Source: Rhizobium sp. 11515TR
Lineage (GTDB): Bacteria > Pseudomonadota > Alphaproteobacteria > Rhizobiales > Rhizobiaceae
Direction: 5' to 3'
Assembly: GCF_002277895.1 (NCBI RefSeq)
Contig: NZ_CP023000.1
Coordinates: 620,001-684,000 of the forward strand
DNA: 64,000 nucleotides
The translations under genes and the position numbers were made by a program. Under the pieces are notes generated by a model, which saw only the letters and a list, made by a program, of their open reading frames with translations, searched no databases and was not told the DNA's origin. This document shows, one piece after another, positions 8,346 through 16,286 of this stretch (position 1 is its first letter; each line of letters opens with the position of its first letter).

Positions 8346-9771
8346 TCGTCATGATTCAAAAAGCCAGGACAATGGCGCCTGGAAGCCCGTCCTTCAGCAT
8401 CGCAAGGGCGTGACCAAGCACAAGCTGCTCACCGACAAGATCATCTCCGACATCGATGACGGCATCCTGCCCGTCCACACGCAGATGCCGACGCATCGCG
8501 ATCTTGCCCATGCACTGGGGATTTCCGTCCAAACCGTAAGTTTGAGCTACAAGGAGGCGGAGCGGCGCGGCTATCTGCGCGGCGAGGTCGGGCGTGGCAC
8601 CTTTGTGCGCAGCCGCGTCACCGAACGGGCCGACAGCTTCATGCTCGATCGCGATCCGAGCGGCAGTGCCGATCTTTCCATAATAAGGGCCGTCTATACC
8701 GAGGCACATGAGCGCTCGGCTCGCGAGCTCATGCAGGCACTTGCGGAAAGCGACAATAGCAGCTTCATGCGGCCCTGCCGCCCGATCGCAGGCCTCGACG
8801 CCCATCGCGCGGCAGCACGGGTCTGGCTCGCCGGCTTGTCGGTCACAACCGATCCGGATCGCATCCTCATCACAAATGGCGCCGCTCACGGCCTCTTCCT
8901 TGCCGTCGCCTCGGTCGTTCGTCCCGACGAAGTGGTCCTGACCGAGAACCTGACCGATCACGGCATCATCGGCCTTGCCAATGTTCTCGGCTTCACGCTG
9001 CGCGGCCTTCCGACCGATCGCGAGGGTATCCTGCCCGACGCCTTCGAGGCCGCCTGCGCTATCGGCGATGTGTCGGCGCTTGTTATCGTCTCCTCGCTGG
9101 GCAACCCCACCAGCCATGTCATGGGAGCCGAGCGCCGCCGCACGATCGCCGACATAGCTCGTCGGCACAATATCTTCGTCATCGAGGATGAGGTCTACAA
9201 GCCCATGCTGCGGGATCCCCTTCCCTCGATGGCGGATCTCATCCCGGAGCTCGGCTTCTTCGTGACCAGCTTCACCAAATCCGTCATGACGGGATTGCGC
9301 ATCGGCTATCTCGTCGTGCCGGCCCATTATTCAATCCGCGCTGCTTCGATCCTGCGCGTCACCGGATGGAGCGCCACCAACGTCGTTGCCGAAATGGCGT
9401 CGCGCTGGGTTCTGGATGGGACGGCGGAAGCCCTGCTTACCGTCCAACGAAACGAGGCGGAGGCCCGGCAGGCGATCGTCTCCGATGTGCTGGCGCCGTT
9501 CGTCGCCGGCAGCCATCCGCTGTCGCTTTGCGCCTGGCTTTCCGTTCCCGAACGTTGGACCGAGGAAGGCCTCGTGCGGGCACTGGCTCGCAAGGGTGTC
9601 GCGGTCACGCCATCCGATCCGTTCGTGGCCGGTGGAGAGCGGCCGGTCGGCGGTATCCGCATCTGTCTCGGTGGCCGCCTCTCCCATTCCGCTCTTCGCT
9701 CGGCGCTCGAAACCGTTCGCGGCACGTTCGAACAACTGCCGCCCGTTTTCGATGTGGGATCGATCGTTTAG
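8341..9771 (+). CDS. enuR: EnuR, MocR/GntR-type PLP-dependent repressor of ectoine utilisation
   Basis: A 476-residue MocR-type regulator. The N-terminal GntR winged helix (about residues 18-88, with MPTHRDLAHALGISVQTVS) is joined to an aminotransferase-fold domain. The PLP-anchoring lysine is in TSFTKSV (Lys313), equivalent to the lysine known to be essential in EnuR of Ruegeria pomeroyi. EnuR represses ectoine import and degradation genes and is relieved by alpha-N-acetyl-diaminobutyrate or diaminobutyrate bound to PLP. Here it sits between the doeC-doeD arm and the convergent ehu/eut/doe operon. The start at 8341 has no visible ribosome-binding site and lies inside an inverted repeat. Confidence 0.9.
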   Translation: MYRHDSKSQDNGAWKPVLQHRKGVTKHKLLTDKIISDIDDGILPVHTQMPTHRDLAHALGISVQTVSLSYKEAERRGYLRGEVGRGTFVRSRVTERADSFMLDRDPSGSADLSIIRAVYTEAHERSARELMQALAESDNSSFMRPCRPIAGLDAHRAAARVWLAGLSVTTDPDRILITNGAAHGLFLAVASVVRPDEVVLTENLTDHGIIGLANVLGFTLRGLPTDREGILPDAFEAACAIGDVSALVIVSSLGNPTSHVMGAERRRTIADIARRHNIFVIEDEVYKPMLRDPLPSMADLIPELGFFVTSFTKSVMTGLRIGYLVVPAHYSIRAASILRVTGWSATNVVAEMASRWVLDGTAEALLTVQRNEAEARQAIVSDVLAPFVAGSHPLSLCAWLSVPERWTEEGLVRALARKGVAVTPSDPFVAGGERPVGGIRICLGGRLSHSALRSALETVRGTFEQLPPVFDVGSIV

Positions 9772-9871
9772 AGCACGTCCAAGACGGTGCGCAGCGGTTT
9801 TCCGTCCGGAGTGCGTTTGGAAACAAGAAGATAGAGCGTTTCCGCGATGCGCAGAAAAGCGGAAATGCTCT
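9772..9871. repeat. rhizobial-type intergenic palindromic element
   Basis: Between the convergent enuR and ehuA genes. Its right half is a long imperfect palindrome: AGAGCGTTTCCGC (9833-9845) pairs with GCGGAAATGCTCT (9859-9871) with one G-T mismatch. The left half (GAGCACGTCC..., GCAGCGGTTTTCCGTCCGG) resembles sequence I associate with repeated intergenic mosaic elements in Rhizobium genomes. No second copy is present in this window, so its repeat status is from memory, not shown here. Confidence 0.5.
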
Positions 9872-9881
9872 GGTCTTACCG

Positions 9882-9910
9882 CAGCTCGATCCCATCAAAG
9901 GATCGAGCTG
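9882..9910. terminator. perfect 11-bp hairpin overlapping the ehuA stop codon
   Basis: CAGCTCGATCC (9882-9892) and GGATCGAGCTG (9900-9910) are perfect complements with a 7-base loop. The ehuA stop (9895-9897 on the minus strand) lies in the loop. It may terminate or protect the 3' end of the ehu transcript. There is no T run. Confidence 0.55.
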
Positions 9911-10659
9911 AGAAACTCCTTGGTGCGGTCTTCCTTCGGCGCGCTGAAGATCTCTTCCGGCTTGCCTTGCTCGCAGATACGGCCTTTATCGAAGAAGCAG
10001 ACCCGGTCGGAGACTTCGCGGGCAAAGCGCATTTCGTGGGTGACAAGCAGCATGGTCAGATCGTGCTCATGGGCGAGATCGCGGATGACGCCCAGCACCT
10101 CGCCGACGAGCTGCGGATCGAGTGCGGATGTCGGCTCGTCAAACAGCAGCACGCGCGGACGCATGGCAAGCGCGCGGGCGATCGCGACGCGCTGCTGCTG
10201 ACCGCCGGAAAGCTGACTTGGATAGTGATCCTTCTTCTCAGAGAGGCCGACCATGCGCAAGAGCTCGACAGCGCGGCACTCGGCCTCCGCCCGGCCAAGC
10301 CCAAGCACGCGTGTCGGCGCTTCGACGACGTTGCGCAGCACAGTCATGTGCGGAAACAGGTTGAAGCTCTGAAAGACCATGCCGACATGGGTGCGGATCT
10401 GCCGCAGATGCGCCTCGCTGGCGAGGAAACGACCACGGCCATTGTCCTGATGGTAGGACATGCCGGCCAGATGCAGGGTTCCCTCCTGGAAAGGCTCGAG
10501 CGTCATCAGGATGCGCAGGACCGTTGATTTTCCGGAGCCGGAAGGGCCGATCAGCGTCACCTTCTCGCCGGGCGTAACGTCGAAGCAGAAATTGTCGAGG
10601 ACGGTCAGGTGGCCGTAGCGCTTGGTCACATCTTGAAAGCGGATCAATGGTTGCGTCAT
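9895..10659 (-). CDS. ehuA: ectoine/hydroxyectoine ABC transporter ATP-binding protein EhuA
   Basis: A 254-residue polar-amino-acid type ABC ATPase. Walker A is GPSGSGKST, the signature is LSGGQQQRVAIARAL and Walker B is VLLFDEPTSALDP. It energises uptake through the EhuC/EhuD permease pair. The ATG at 10659 overlaps the ehuD stop by four bases (ATGA), so translation is coupled. A much longer open frame extends upstream to 11415, but that part is an out-of-frame shadow of the permease genes. It is the last gene of the ehu block, next to enuR. Confidence 0.92.
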   Translation of the reverse strand: MTQPLIRFQDVTKRYGHLTVLDNFCFDVTPGEKVTLIGPSGSGKSTVLRILMTLEPFQEGTLHLAGMSYHQDNGRGRFLASEAHLRQIRTHVGMVFQSFNLFPHMTVLRNVVEAPTRVLGLGRAEAECRAVELLRMVGLSEKKDHYPSQLSGGQQQRVAIARALAMRPRVLLFDEPTSALDPQLVGEVLGVIRDLAHEHDLTMLLVTHEMRFAREVSDRVCFFDKGRICEQGKPEEIFSAPKEDRTKEFLSSIL

Positions 10660-11348
10660 TTGAGAGCAATTCCGTTTTTCGGCAACGCCTTTTCGAGCCA
10701 ATGAATGGCCGCCGAGCAGACGAGCGTGAGGATGAGAAAGATCAGGCCGACGAGAGAAAGCGGCACCAGATACTCGAACGTCCGATCTCCGATGAGATTG
10801 GCGAGATTGAGCATGTCGACCACCGTGACGACCGACAGGACCGGCGTCTCCTTCAGCATGGAGACGAGATAGTTGCCCATGGCCGGAATGATGCGGGTGA
10901 TCGCCTGTGGGATTATGATATCCCAATAGGTGCGGCCGCGGCTGAGATTGAGCGCCGTCGCAGCTTCCCATTGTCCGAGCGGCACGGCATCCAGGCCGCC
11001 GCGATAGACCTCCGACGTATAGGCCGAATATTGCAGCCCGAGCGCCAGCGCGCCGGTCAGGAAAGCAGGTAATACGATGCCGTAGATCGGCAGGACATAA
11101 TAGAGGAAGAAGAGCTGGACGAGCAGCGGCGTATCGCGCAGGAACTCGATGACGAAAGCCGTCGGCCAGGAGATGGCCACGAAACGGCTGCGCCGCAGCA
11201 AGGCGAAGACAAGGCCGATAACAAGCGCGATCGCAAAACCGGCGGCTGCCGCCTCCAGCGTGACGATCAGGCCGATGCCGAGGATCGGCAGGATCGACAA
11301 TGCGAAAGACAGCGTCGTCGACGTATCCCAGGTGAAGCCATACATCAT
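10656..11348 (-). CDS. ehuD: ectoine/hydroxyectoine ABC transporter permease EhuD
   Basis: A 230-residue inner-membrane permease of the His/Glu/Gln/Arg family with about five spans. The EAA-type loop that contacts the ATPase is seen as QWEAATALNLSRGRTYWDII. It forms the channel with EhuC. Its start overlaps the ehuC stop by four bases and its stop overlaps the ehuA start. Synteny and sequence type agree with Sinorhizobium EhuD. Confidence 0.9.
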   Translation of the reverse strand: MMYGFTWDTSTTLSFALSILPILGIGLIVTLEAAAAGFAIALVIGLVFALLRRSRFVAISWPTAFVIEFLRDTPLLVQLFFLYYVLPIYGIVLPAFLTGALALGLQYSAYTSEVYRGGLDAVPLGQWEAATALNLSRGRTYWDIIIPQAITRIIPAMGNYLVSMLKETPVLSVVTVVDMLNLANLIGDRTFEYLVPLSLVGLIFLILTLVCSAAIHWLEKALPKNGIALK

Positions 11349-12010
11349 GCCGGCGCCCTCCCCGGGAAAGCGACGCCACGGCGAAGAATCGTCTCCAGCC
11401 AGCGCATGAAGGCAACCAGAATGAGCGCCATGATGAAATATCCGATGAGCGTCAGCGAGTAGATCGTCACGCTGTCGAGCGTGATGTTGCGCAATTGCTG
11501 CGCCTGGAAGGTGAGATCGCTGATCGAAATGAGCGACACCAAGGCGGTGTCCTTCAGATTCTGAACGGCGAGATTGCCGAAAGCCGGCATCATTTCGACC
11601 ACGGCCTGCGGCAGGACGACATGGAAGAGCGTCTGGCCCTGCCCGAAATTCAGCGCCCGCGCCGCCTCATGCTGCGTATCGGGGACCGCCTGCAGCGCGC
11701 CGCGCACCACCTCTGCGCCATACGCGCCGATGTTGAGCGCCAGGCCGGCGATGCCCGTGGTGATGGGATCGAAGGAGATGCCAATCAGCGGCAGCGCGTA
11801 ATAGAGCCAGAAAAGCTGCACCAGAAGCGACGTGCCGCGAAAGATCTCGATATAGACGATCGCGATTGCGGAGAGCAGCCGCCCTCCGGCAAAGCGCGCA
11901 AGGCCGGCCGCAAAGGCGAGGATGGCACCGACAAACATCGAGGCAACGGCGATGAGCGCCGTCACCTCCGCGCCCTTCAGCAATGCCGGCAGATAGTGTG
12001 TCCAGCTCAT
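11345..12010 (-). CDS. ehuC: ectoine/hydroxyectoine ABC transporter permease EhuC
   Basis: A 221-residue permease of the polar amino acid uptake family, partner of EhuD. The EAA loop is TQHEAARALNFGQGQTLFHV, and about five membrane spans are evident. It follows ehuB after a 93-bp spacer that contains a strong hairpin, and overlaps ehuD by four bases. Confidence 0.9.
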   Translation of the reverse strand: MSWTHYLPALLKGAEVTALIAVASMFVGAILAFAAGLARFAGGRLLSAIAIVYIEIFRGTSLLVQLFWLYYALPLIGISFDPITTGIAGLALNIGAYGAEVVRGALQAVPDTQHEAARALNFGQGQTLFHVVLPQAVVEMMPAFGNLAVQNLKDTALVSLISISDLTFQAQQLRNITLDSVTIYSLTLIGYFIMALILVAFMRWLETILRRGVAFPGRAPA

Positions 12011-12045
12011 GTCCGGGTCACCTCCGTTCCAGAATGGGAGGGGCC

Positions 12046-12087
12046 GAACGACCGGGCGATCGTCCGCAGACGACCGCCGGGTCGTTC
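12046..12087 (-). repeat. 13-bp hairpin between ehuB and ehuC
   Basis: GAACGACCGGGCG (12046-12058) pairs with CGCCGGGTCGTTC (12075-12087) with one mismatch and a 16-base loop. Position just after the binding-protein gene fits an RNA-stability or partial-termination element that yields more EhuB than permease, as seen in many ABC operons. This role is inferred. Confidence 0.55.
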
Positions 12088-12103
12088 TTGACTATCGATA
12101 GGC

Positions 12104-12961
12104 TCATTTGCCCGCGCACAGGTCTTCGGTGCTCTTCGTGCGCGCGGCCTCGACGCTCTCGGCGCTGAGACCATAGGACATCAGGATTTTCTTGTAGTCG
12201 TCGGTCTTCTTGAAGGCTTCGAGAGCGGTATTGAAGGCCTTGTAGAGTTCCTTGTCCTCGGGCCGGAAATCGAAGCCGCCATAGCTTCTGACGGATTTTC
12301 CGTTGATCACCGGATCGGTGAAGGGCTCGGCATGCTCGACATTCGTGCTGCCCTGAACGAGCTTGGCGACAGTCAACTCGGTTGCCGCATAGGCGTCGGC
12401 ACGGCCGGTCTGGATCGTGGACAGCGCATCCGCATTCGCCTGGATCATGACGATCTGGGATTCCGGAATGCCGAGACCATGGAAGAAGTCCAACTGATCG
12501 GCACCCGAGACGATCGCGACCTTGAGCGACGGATCCTTCTTGATATCCTCATAGGAATGCAGCTTCTTCGGATTGCCCTTTGGCACCAATAGTCCCTCGC
12601 CGTAACTGGAGTTCGGCGTGGTGAACTGCACCTGCTTGCAGCGCTCCGGCAGGATATTCTGCTCGGCGGCAACGAAATCGAAGCGCTTGGCCTTCAGGCC
12701 GGGGATCAGCGACCCGAACGGCGTCACGGTCCACTCGACTTCCTTGACACCCATCGACTTCAAAACGGCGGCGGCAACATCGGGGCCGATGCCCTTGGCG
12801 GCACCGCTCTCGTCCATGTAGCTGTAGGGAACCTCATTGGCGCTGGCGCCGCGGATGTAGCCATCCTTCTTGATCTGCTCGAGGCTGGCGGCATGGGCTG
12901 AAACGGCGAGGCCGAGGGTTAGGCCCATGGCGGCGAGGCTGCGGTAAAAATTCGATCTCAT
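12104..12961 (-). CDS. ehuB: ectoine/hydroxyectoine-binding periplasmic protein EhuB
   Basis: A 285-residue periplasmic solute-binding protein of family 3. Residues 1-24 are a clear Sec signal peptide ending at AHA. Mature features include the aromatic PYSYMD stretch and the FGSLIPGLKAKRFDFV segment typical of this family. EhuB binds ectoine and hydroxyectoine with high affinity and hands them to EhuCD. A perfect GC-rich hairpin separates it from doeB, so it may have its own promoter or be made from a processed transcript. Confidence 0.92.
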   Translation of the reverse strand: MRSNFYRSLAAMGLTLGLAVSAHAASLEQIKKDGYIRGASANEVPYSYMDESGAAKGIGPDVAAAVLKSMGVKEVEWTVTPFGSLIPGLKAKRFDFVAAEQNILPERCKQVQFTTPNSSYGEGLLVPKGNPKKLHSYEDIKKDPSLKVAIVSGADQLDFFHGLGIPESQIVMIQANADALSTIQTGRADAYAATELTVAKLVQGSTNVEHAEPFTDPVINGKSVRSYGGFDFRPEDKELYKAFNTALEAFKKTDDYKKILMSYGLSAESVEAARTKSTEDLCAGK

Positions 12962-13037
12962 AGTTCACTCCTCTGTGGTTGAAATTCGTCATCGGCTGTC
13001 CGGTTTTCCGGATCTTTGCCGATAACGGGGTGGTGAC

Positions 13038-13061
13038 CCGCGCCGCGCTGTCGCGGCGCGG
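13038..13061 (-). terminator. 10-bp GC hairpin between doeB and ehuB
   Basis: CCGCGCCGCG (13038-13047) and CGCGGCGCGG (13052-13061) form a perfect stem with a 4-base loop, five bases beyond the doeB stop. No T run follows. It may end or attenuate the eut/doe transcript before ehuB. Confidence 0.55.
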
Positions 13062-13065
13062 CAAT

Positions 13066-14085
13066 TCAGGGCGCCTCCGTCAATGTTGCGACGACGGCTA
13101 AGCAATCCCCGGTTTTGATGAGGCCGGGGAAATGACGTGCGGCGAGAACACCATCCAGCGCCGCCCGATAGTCAAGGGGCTCGGATCCGGTGCGGCCGAT
13201 CGGATGGATGCGGGCGATGATCTCGCCCCGCGAAACCATTTCACCCAGGTCCTTGAGCGGTTCGAAAAGGCCGTCGGCCTCGGAAAAGACGAAGCAGTCT
13301 GACGACGGCATATCAAGCCATTGTGTCGCTTCGACCTCCGGGGCGCCTGCGACGATTCCGGCGTGCTTCAGGACATTCAGAACGCCGCGCTTGGCAATGG
13401 AAGCCGTGCGCGCCGATATGGTTCCACCGCCCGAAAGCTCCGTGGTCACAAAGACCTTGCCCATCTCCTCGGCGGTGGTGTCATACATGCCGACGGCATC
13501 GATCTCGATCATCCGCATGGAATAGGGCGCAGAAAACGCGACAACGCCATCGAAGCAGGCCTTCTCCTGGCTCCTATCCGGCAAAGCATGCGCTGCGGCA
13601 TAGGGCAGGAAATCGAGGGTGCGCCCGCCCGAATGAAAATCGAGCACGATATCGGCAAGCGGCAGCAGGTAGCGGGTAAAATAGTCGGCGATCTTCTCGG
13701 TAACGCTACCATCAGGCCGGCCCGGAAAACTCCGATTGAGGTTGCCTTTGTCGATCGGCGAGGTGCGCGTTGCTGCGCGGAAGGCAGGGTAGTTCATCGC
13801 CGGAACGATGATGATCCTCCCCTTGATCTCCTCCGGCTTCAGCGTGCGGGCGAGATCGAAAAGCGCAACGGGCCCTTCATATTCATCGCCATGATTGGCC
13901 CCGGTCAAAAGCGCCGTCGGCCCTTCGCCATTCCTGATGACGCAGATGGGGATCATGATCGAACCCCAGGCGGAATCGTCGCGCGACCAGGGAAGGCGCA
14001 GATGCCCGTGCTGGATGCCGTCACGATCGAAATCGACTGTCGGCGTGATCGGCGATGGACGTTTGGATATGCTCATGCTGTTCAT
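13066..14085 (-). CDS. doeB: N-alpha-acetyl-L-2,4-diaminobutyrate deacetylase DoeB (EutE)
   Basis: A 339-residue zinc-dependent deacylase of the succinylglutamate desuccinylase/aspartoacylase family. The zinc motif GANHGDEYEG and the downstream DFHSGG are both present. DoeB removes acetate from the ring-opened ectoine product to give L-2,4-diaminobutyrate, the substrate of DoeD. The start at 14085 lies 9 bp after the doeA stop; an alternative ATG is at 14076. Confidence 0.9.
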   Translation of the reverse strand: MNSMSISKRPSPITPTVDFDRDGIQHGHLRLPWSRDDSAWGSIMIPICVIRNGEGPTALLTGANHGDEYEGPVALFDLARTLKPEEIKGRIIIVPAMNYPAFRAATRTSPIDKGNLNRSFPGRPDGSVTEKIADYFTRYLLPLADIVLDFHSGGRTLDFLPYAAAHALPDRSQEKACFDGVVAFSAPYSMRMIEIDAVGMYDTTAEEMGKVFVTTELSGGGTISARTASIAKRGVLNVLKHAGIVAGAPEVEATQWLDMPSSDCFVFSEADGLFEPLKDLGEMVSRGEIIARIHPIGRTGSEPLDYRAALDGVLAARHFPGLIKTGDCLAVVATLTEAP

Positions 14086-14094
14086 CTCAGGCCA

Positions 14095-15273
14095 TCACTT
14101 CACGACAAGCCGTCGGGGAACGTTGGAGAGGCACTCGACGCCGCTCTCCGTGATGACGATGCTTTCGGTGATTTCCATACCCATGTCTTCCAGCCAGAGG
14201 CCTGTCATGAAATGAAAGGTCATGCCCGGTAGCAATTCGGTGCGATCGCCGGGGCGCAGGCTCATGGTCCGCTCGCCCCAATCCGGCGGATAGGAAAGGC
14301 CGATCGGATAGCCGGTGCGGTTATCCTTGACGATCCCGTATTTCTTCAGGACCGAGAAAAAGGCGTTGGCGATATCCTCGCAGACGTTACCTGGCTTGGC
14401 GGCGGCAAGGCCGGCCTCCATGCCCTCAAGCGTCGCCTTCTCCGCATCGAGAAAGGCCTGCGTCGGCTTGCCAAGAAAGACGGTGCGCGACAGCGGGCAA
14501 TGATAGCGGCGATAGCAGCCGGCGATCTCGAAGAAGGTGCCCTCGCCGCTCTTCATCGGCTTGTCGTCCCAGGTCAGATGCGGAGCGGAGGCATCCGCGC
14601 CCGACGGCAGCAAGGGAACGATCGCGGCATAATCGCCGCCGAAGCCATCGACGCCGCGAATGCCGGCATCGTAGATTTCGGCGACCAGATCGGATTTGCG
14701 AATGCCCGGCTCGACTTTCTCGACGATCCGCTGGTGCATGGCTTCGACGATGCGACCTGCCTTGCGCATATAGCCGAGCTCGGTCAGGCTTTTGACGGCG
14801 CGCTGCCAGTTGACGAGCCCCTGGGCATCCTTGAAACGGGCATTCGGCAGATGCTTGACGAGCGAAGCATAGGCCGCGGCGGTGAACCAATAATTGTCCA
14901 TCTCGACGGCGATCGTGGCGTTCGCCCAGCCGCGCTCCTCTATGATCTTCGAGAGCAGATCCATCGGATGGCGCTCGTTCGACTGCACATAGTGATCGTG
15001 ATAGCCGATGATATTGTCATGGGCGAGATAGGCCGTGCGCTTGGCGCCATTGGCATCCTGGCCGCGCCCGTACCAGATCGGCTCGCCGGTATCAGGCACC
15101 AGCACGCATTGATGCACATAGAAGGACCAACCGTCATAACCGGTCAACCAATGCATATTGGATGGATCGGTGACGATGACGAGATCGACACCGGCCTTTT
15201 CCATGGCGCGGCGCGTCTTTTCGAGCCGCTCGGCATATTCGGCGCGGGTGAAATTGAGGGTCGGTTCGCTCAC
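14095..15273 (-). CDS. doeA: ectoine hydrolase DoeA (EutD)
   Basis: A 392-residue protein of the M24 aminopeptidase/creatinase fold. It hydrolyses the ectoine ring to N-acetyl-2,4-diaminobutyrate, the molecule that also signals to EnuR. The N-terminal domain (to about residue 155) is creatinase-like and the C-terminal pita-bread domain carries GVDGFGGDYAAIVPLLPSG and the later MTFHFMTGLW and ITESIVIT segments. The start is a GTG at 15273 with GGAG eight bases upstream. The frame stays open further upstream without a better start. It begins two bases after the eutC stop. Confidence 0.9.
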   Translation of the reverse strand: MSEPTLNFTRAEYAERLEKTRRAMEKAGVDLVIVTDPSNMHWLTGYDGWSFYVHQCVLVPDTGEPIWYGRGQDANGAKRTAYLAHDNIIGYHDHYVQSNERHPMDLLSKIIEERGWANATIAVEMDNYWFTAAAYASLVKHLPNARFKDAQGLVNWQRAVKSLTELGYMRKAGRIVEAMHQRIVEKVEPGIRKSDLVAEIYDAGIRGVDGFGGDYAAIVPLLPSGADASAPHLTWDDKPMKSGEGTFFEIAGCYRRYHCPLSRTVFLGKPTQAFLDAEKATLEGMEAGLAAAKPGNVCEDIANAFFSVLKKYGIVKDNRTGYPIGLSYPPDWGERTMSLRPGDRTELLPGMTFHFMTGLWLEDMGMEITESIVITESGVECLSNVPRRLVVK

Positions 15274-15275
15274 GC

Positions 15276-16286
15276 TTAATCTCCTGATGCTTTTGTCGTT
15301 TCGATCGCTTGGCCCGCTCCGGCCGAGATGGCGCGGCGATGGGCAAGGGTGGCAATGGCGGTATCCTGCACGCCCGTCCCGGTCAGATCGCAAAGCGTGA
15401 TCGTCTCGGGCGACCGGCGGCCTGGCACCTTGCCGGCGATAATGGCGCCGAGTTCAGGGAAATCGGCGCTCTCGCTCACAAGCCCCGCGGCGATCGCATG
15501 ATGAAGCTCGCCCAGCCGCCGCGTCTGTTTCAGACTATCGGCAACATAAGGCGCGGCCTTCAGGATGGCGGCTGGGTCGATCTCGTTCTTGTGTTCGGCG
15601 TCGGAACCCATGGCAGTCACGTGCTGGCCCGGCTGCAGCCAGGTGGCATCGAGGATCGGCTTGTCCGCCGGTGTGGTGGTGACGATAATATCGGCGTCGC
15701 GGCAGGCCTTCTTGGCATCCGCCTCCGCCACGACGGGAAAGCCGAGTTCCGCCGTCAGTTCCGTCGCGAGTTTGTCGGCCTTTGCCTGATCGCGCGCCCA
15801 AATCCGAGCAGCTTCGATCGGCCGAACCAGCGTGAGCGCACGCAATTGCAGGCGGGCCTGCATGCCGGCTCCGAGAATTGTGGCAATCCGGCTATCCGGG
15901 CGGGACAGGTGCCGTGCGGCCACGGCCCCTGCCGCGGCGGTTCGAACATCCGTCAGATAACCATTGTCGAGCAGGAGCGCCTCGACAAGGCCGGTGCGAG
16001 CCGACAGGAGCATCATCAGCCCGTTGGTGCTTGGCAATCCAAGTGATGGATTGTCGAAGAAGCCGGGGCTTACCTTGATCGCGAAACTGTCGAGATCGGG
16101 AACATAGGCCGTCTTCACGTCAACCTCGCCGCGATGGGCGGGAATATCGAGCCGCATGATCGGCGGCATTTCCACGGCCTTCGTCGCCAGCGCCGCGAAT
16201 GCCTGCTCGACGCAATCGACGGCATCGTTATCGAGCCGAACGATCTTGCGAAGATCTGTTTCGGTCAGGATCAGCACACGGGTCAT
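15276..16286 (-). CDS. eutC: EutC, ornithine cyclodeaminase-family enzyme of hydroxyectoine use
   Basis: A 336-residue member of the ornithine cyclodeaminase/mu-crystallin family. A Rossmann motif (TILGAGMQARLQL) follows the substrate-binding N-terminal half. In eut clusters EutC works with EutB to turn the hydroxylated diaminobutyrate intermediate from hydroxyectoine into diaminobutyrate, EutC acting as the reductase. It overlaps eutB by four bases (ATGA), so the two are translationally coupled. Confidence 0.88.
   Translation of the reverse strand: MTRVLILTETDLRKIVRLDNDAVDCVEQAFAALATKAVEMPPIMRLDIPAHRGEVDVKTAYVPDLDSFAIKVSPGFFDNPSLGLPSTNGLMMLLSARTGLVEALLLDNGYLTDVRTAAAGAVAARHLSRPDSRIATILGAGMQARLQLRALTLVRPIEAARIWARDQAKADKLATELTAELGFPVVAEADAKKACRDADIIVTTTPADKPILDATWLQPGQHVTAMGSDAEHKNEIDPAAILKAAPYVADSLKQTRRLGELHHAIAAGLVSESADFPELGAIIAGKVPGRRSPETITLCDLTGTGVQDTAIATLAHRRAISAGAGQAIETTKASGD

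Noticed and set aside
9895..11415. 506-residue open frame that extends EhuA upstream
   Set aside because: The first half is an out-of-frame reading of ehuD; the ATPase begins at 10659 with an ATGA overlap.
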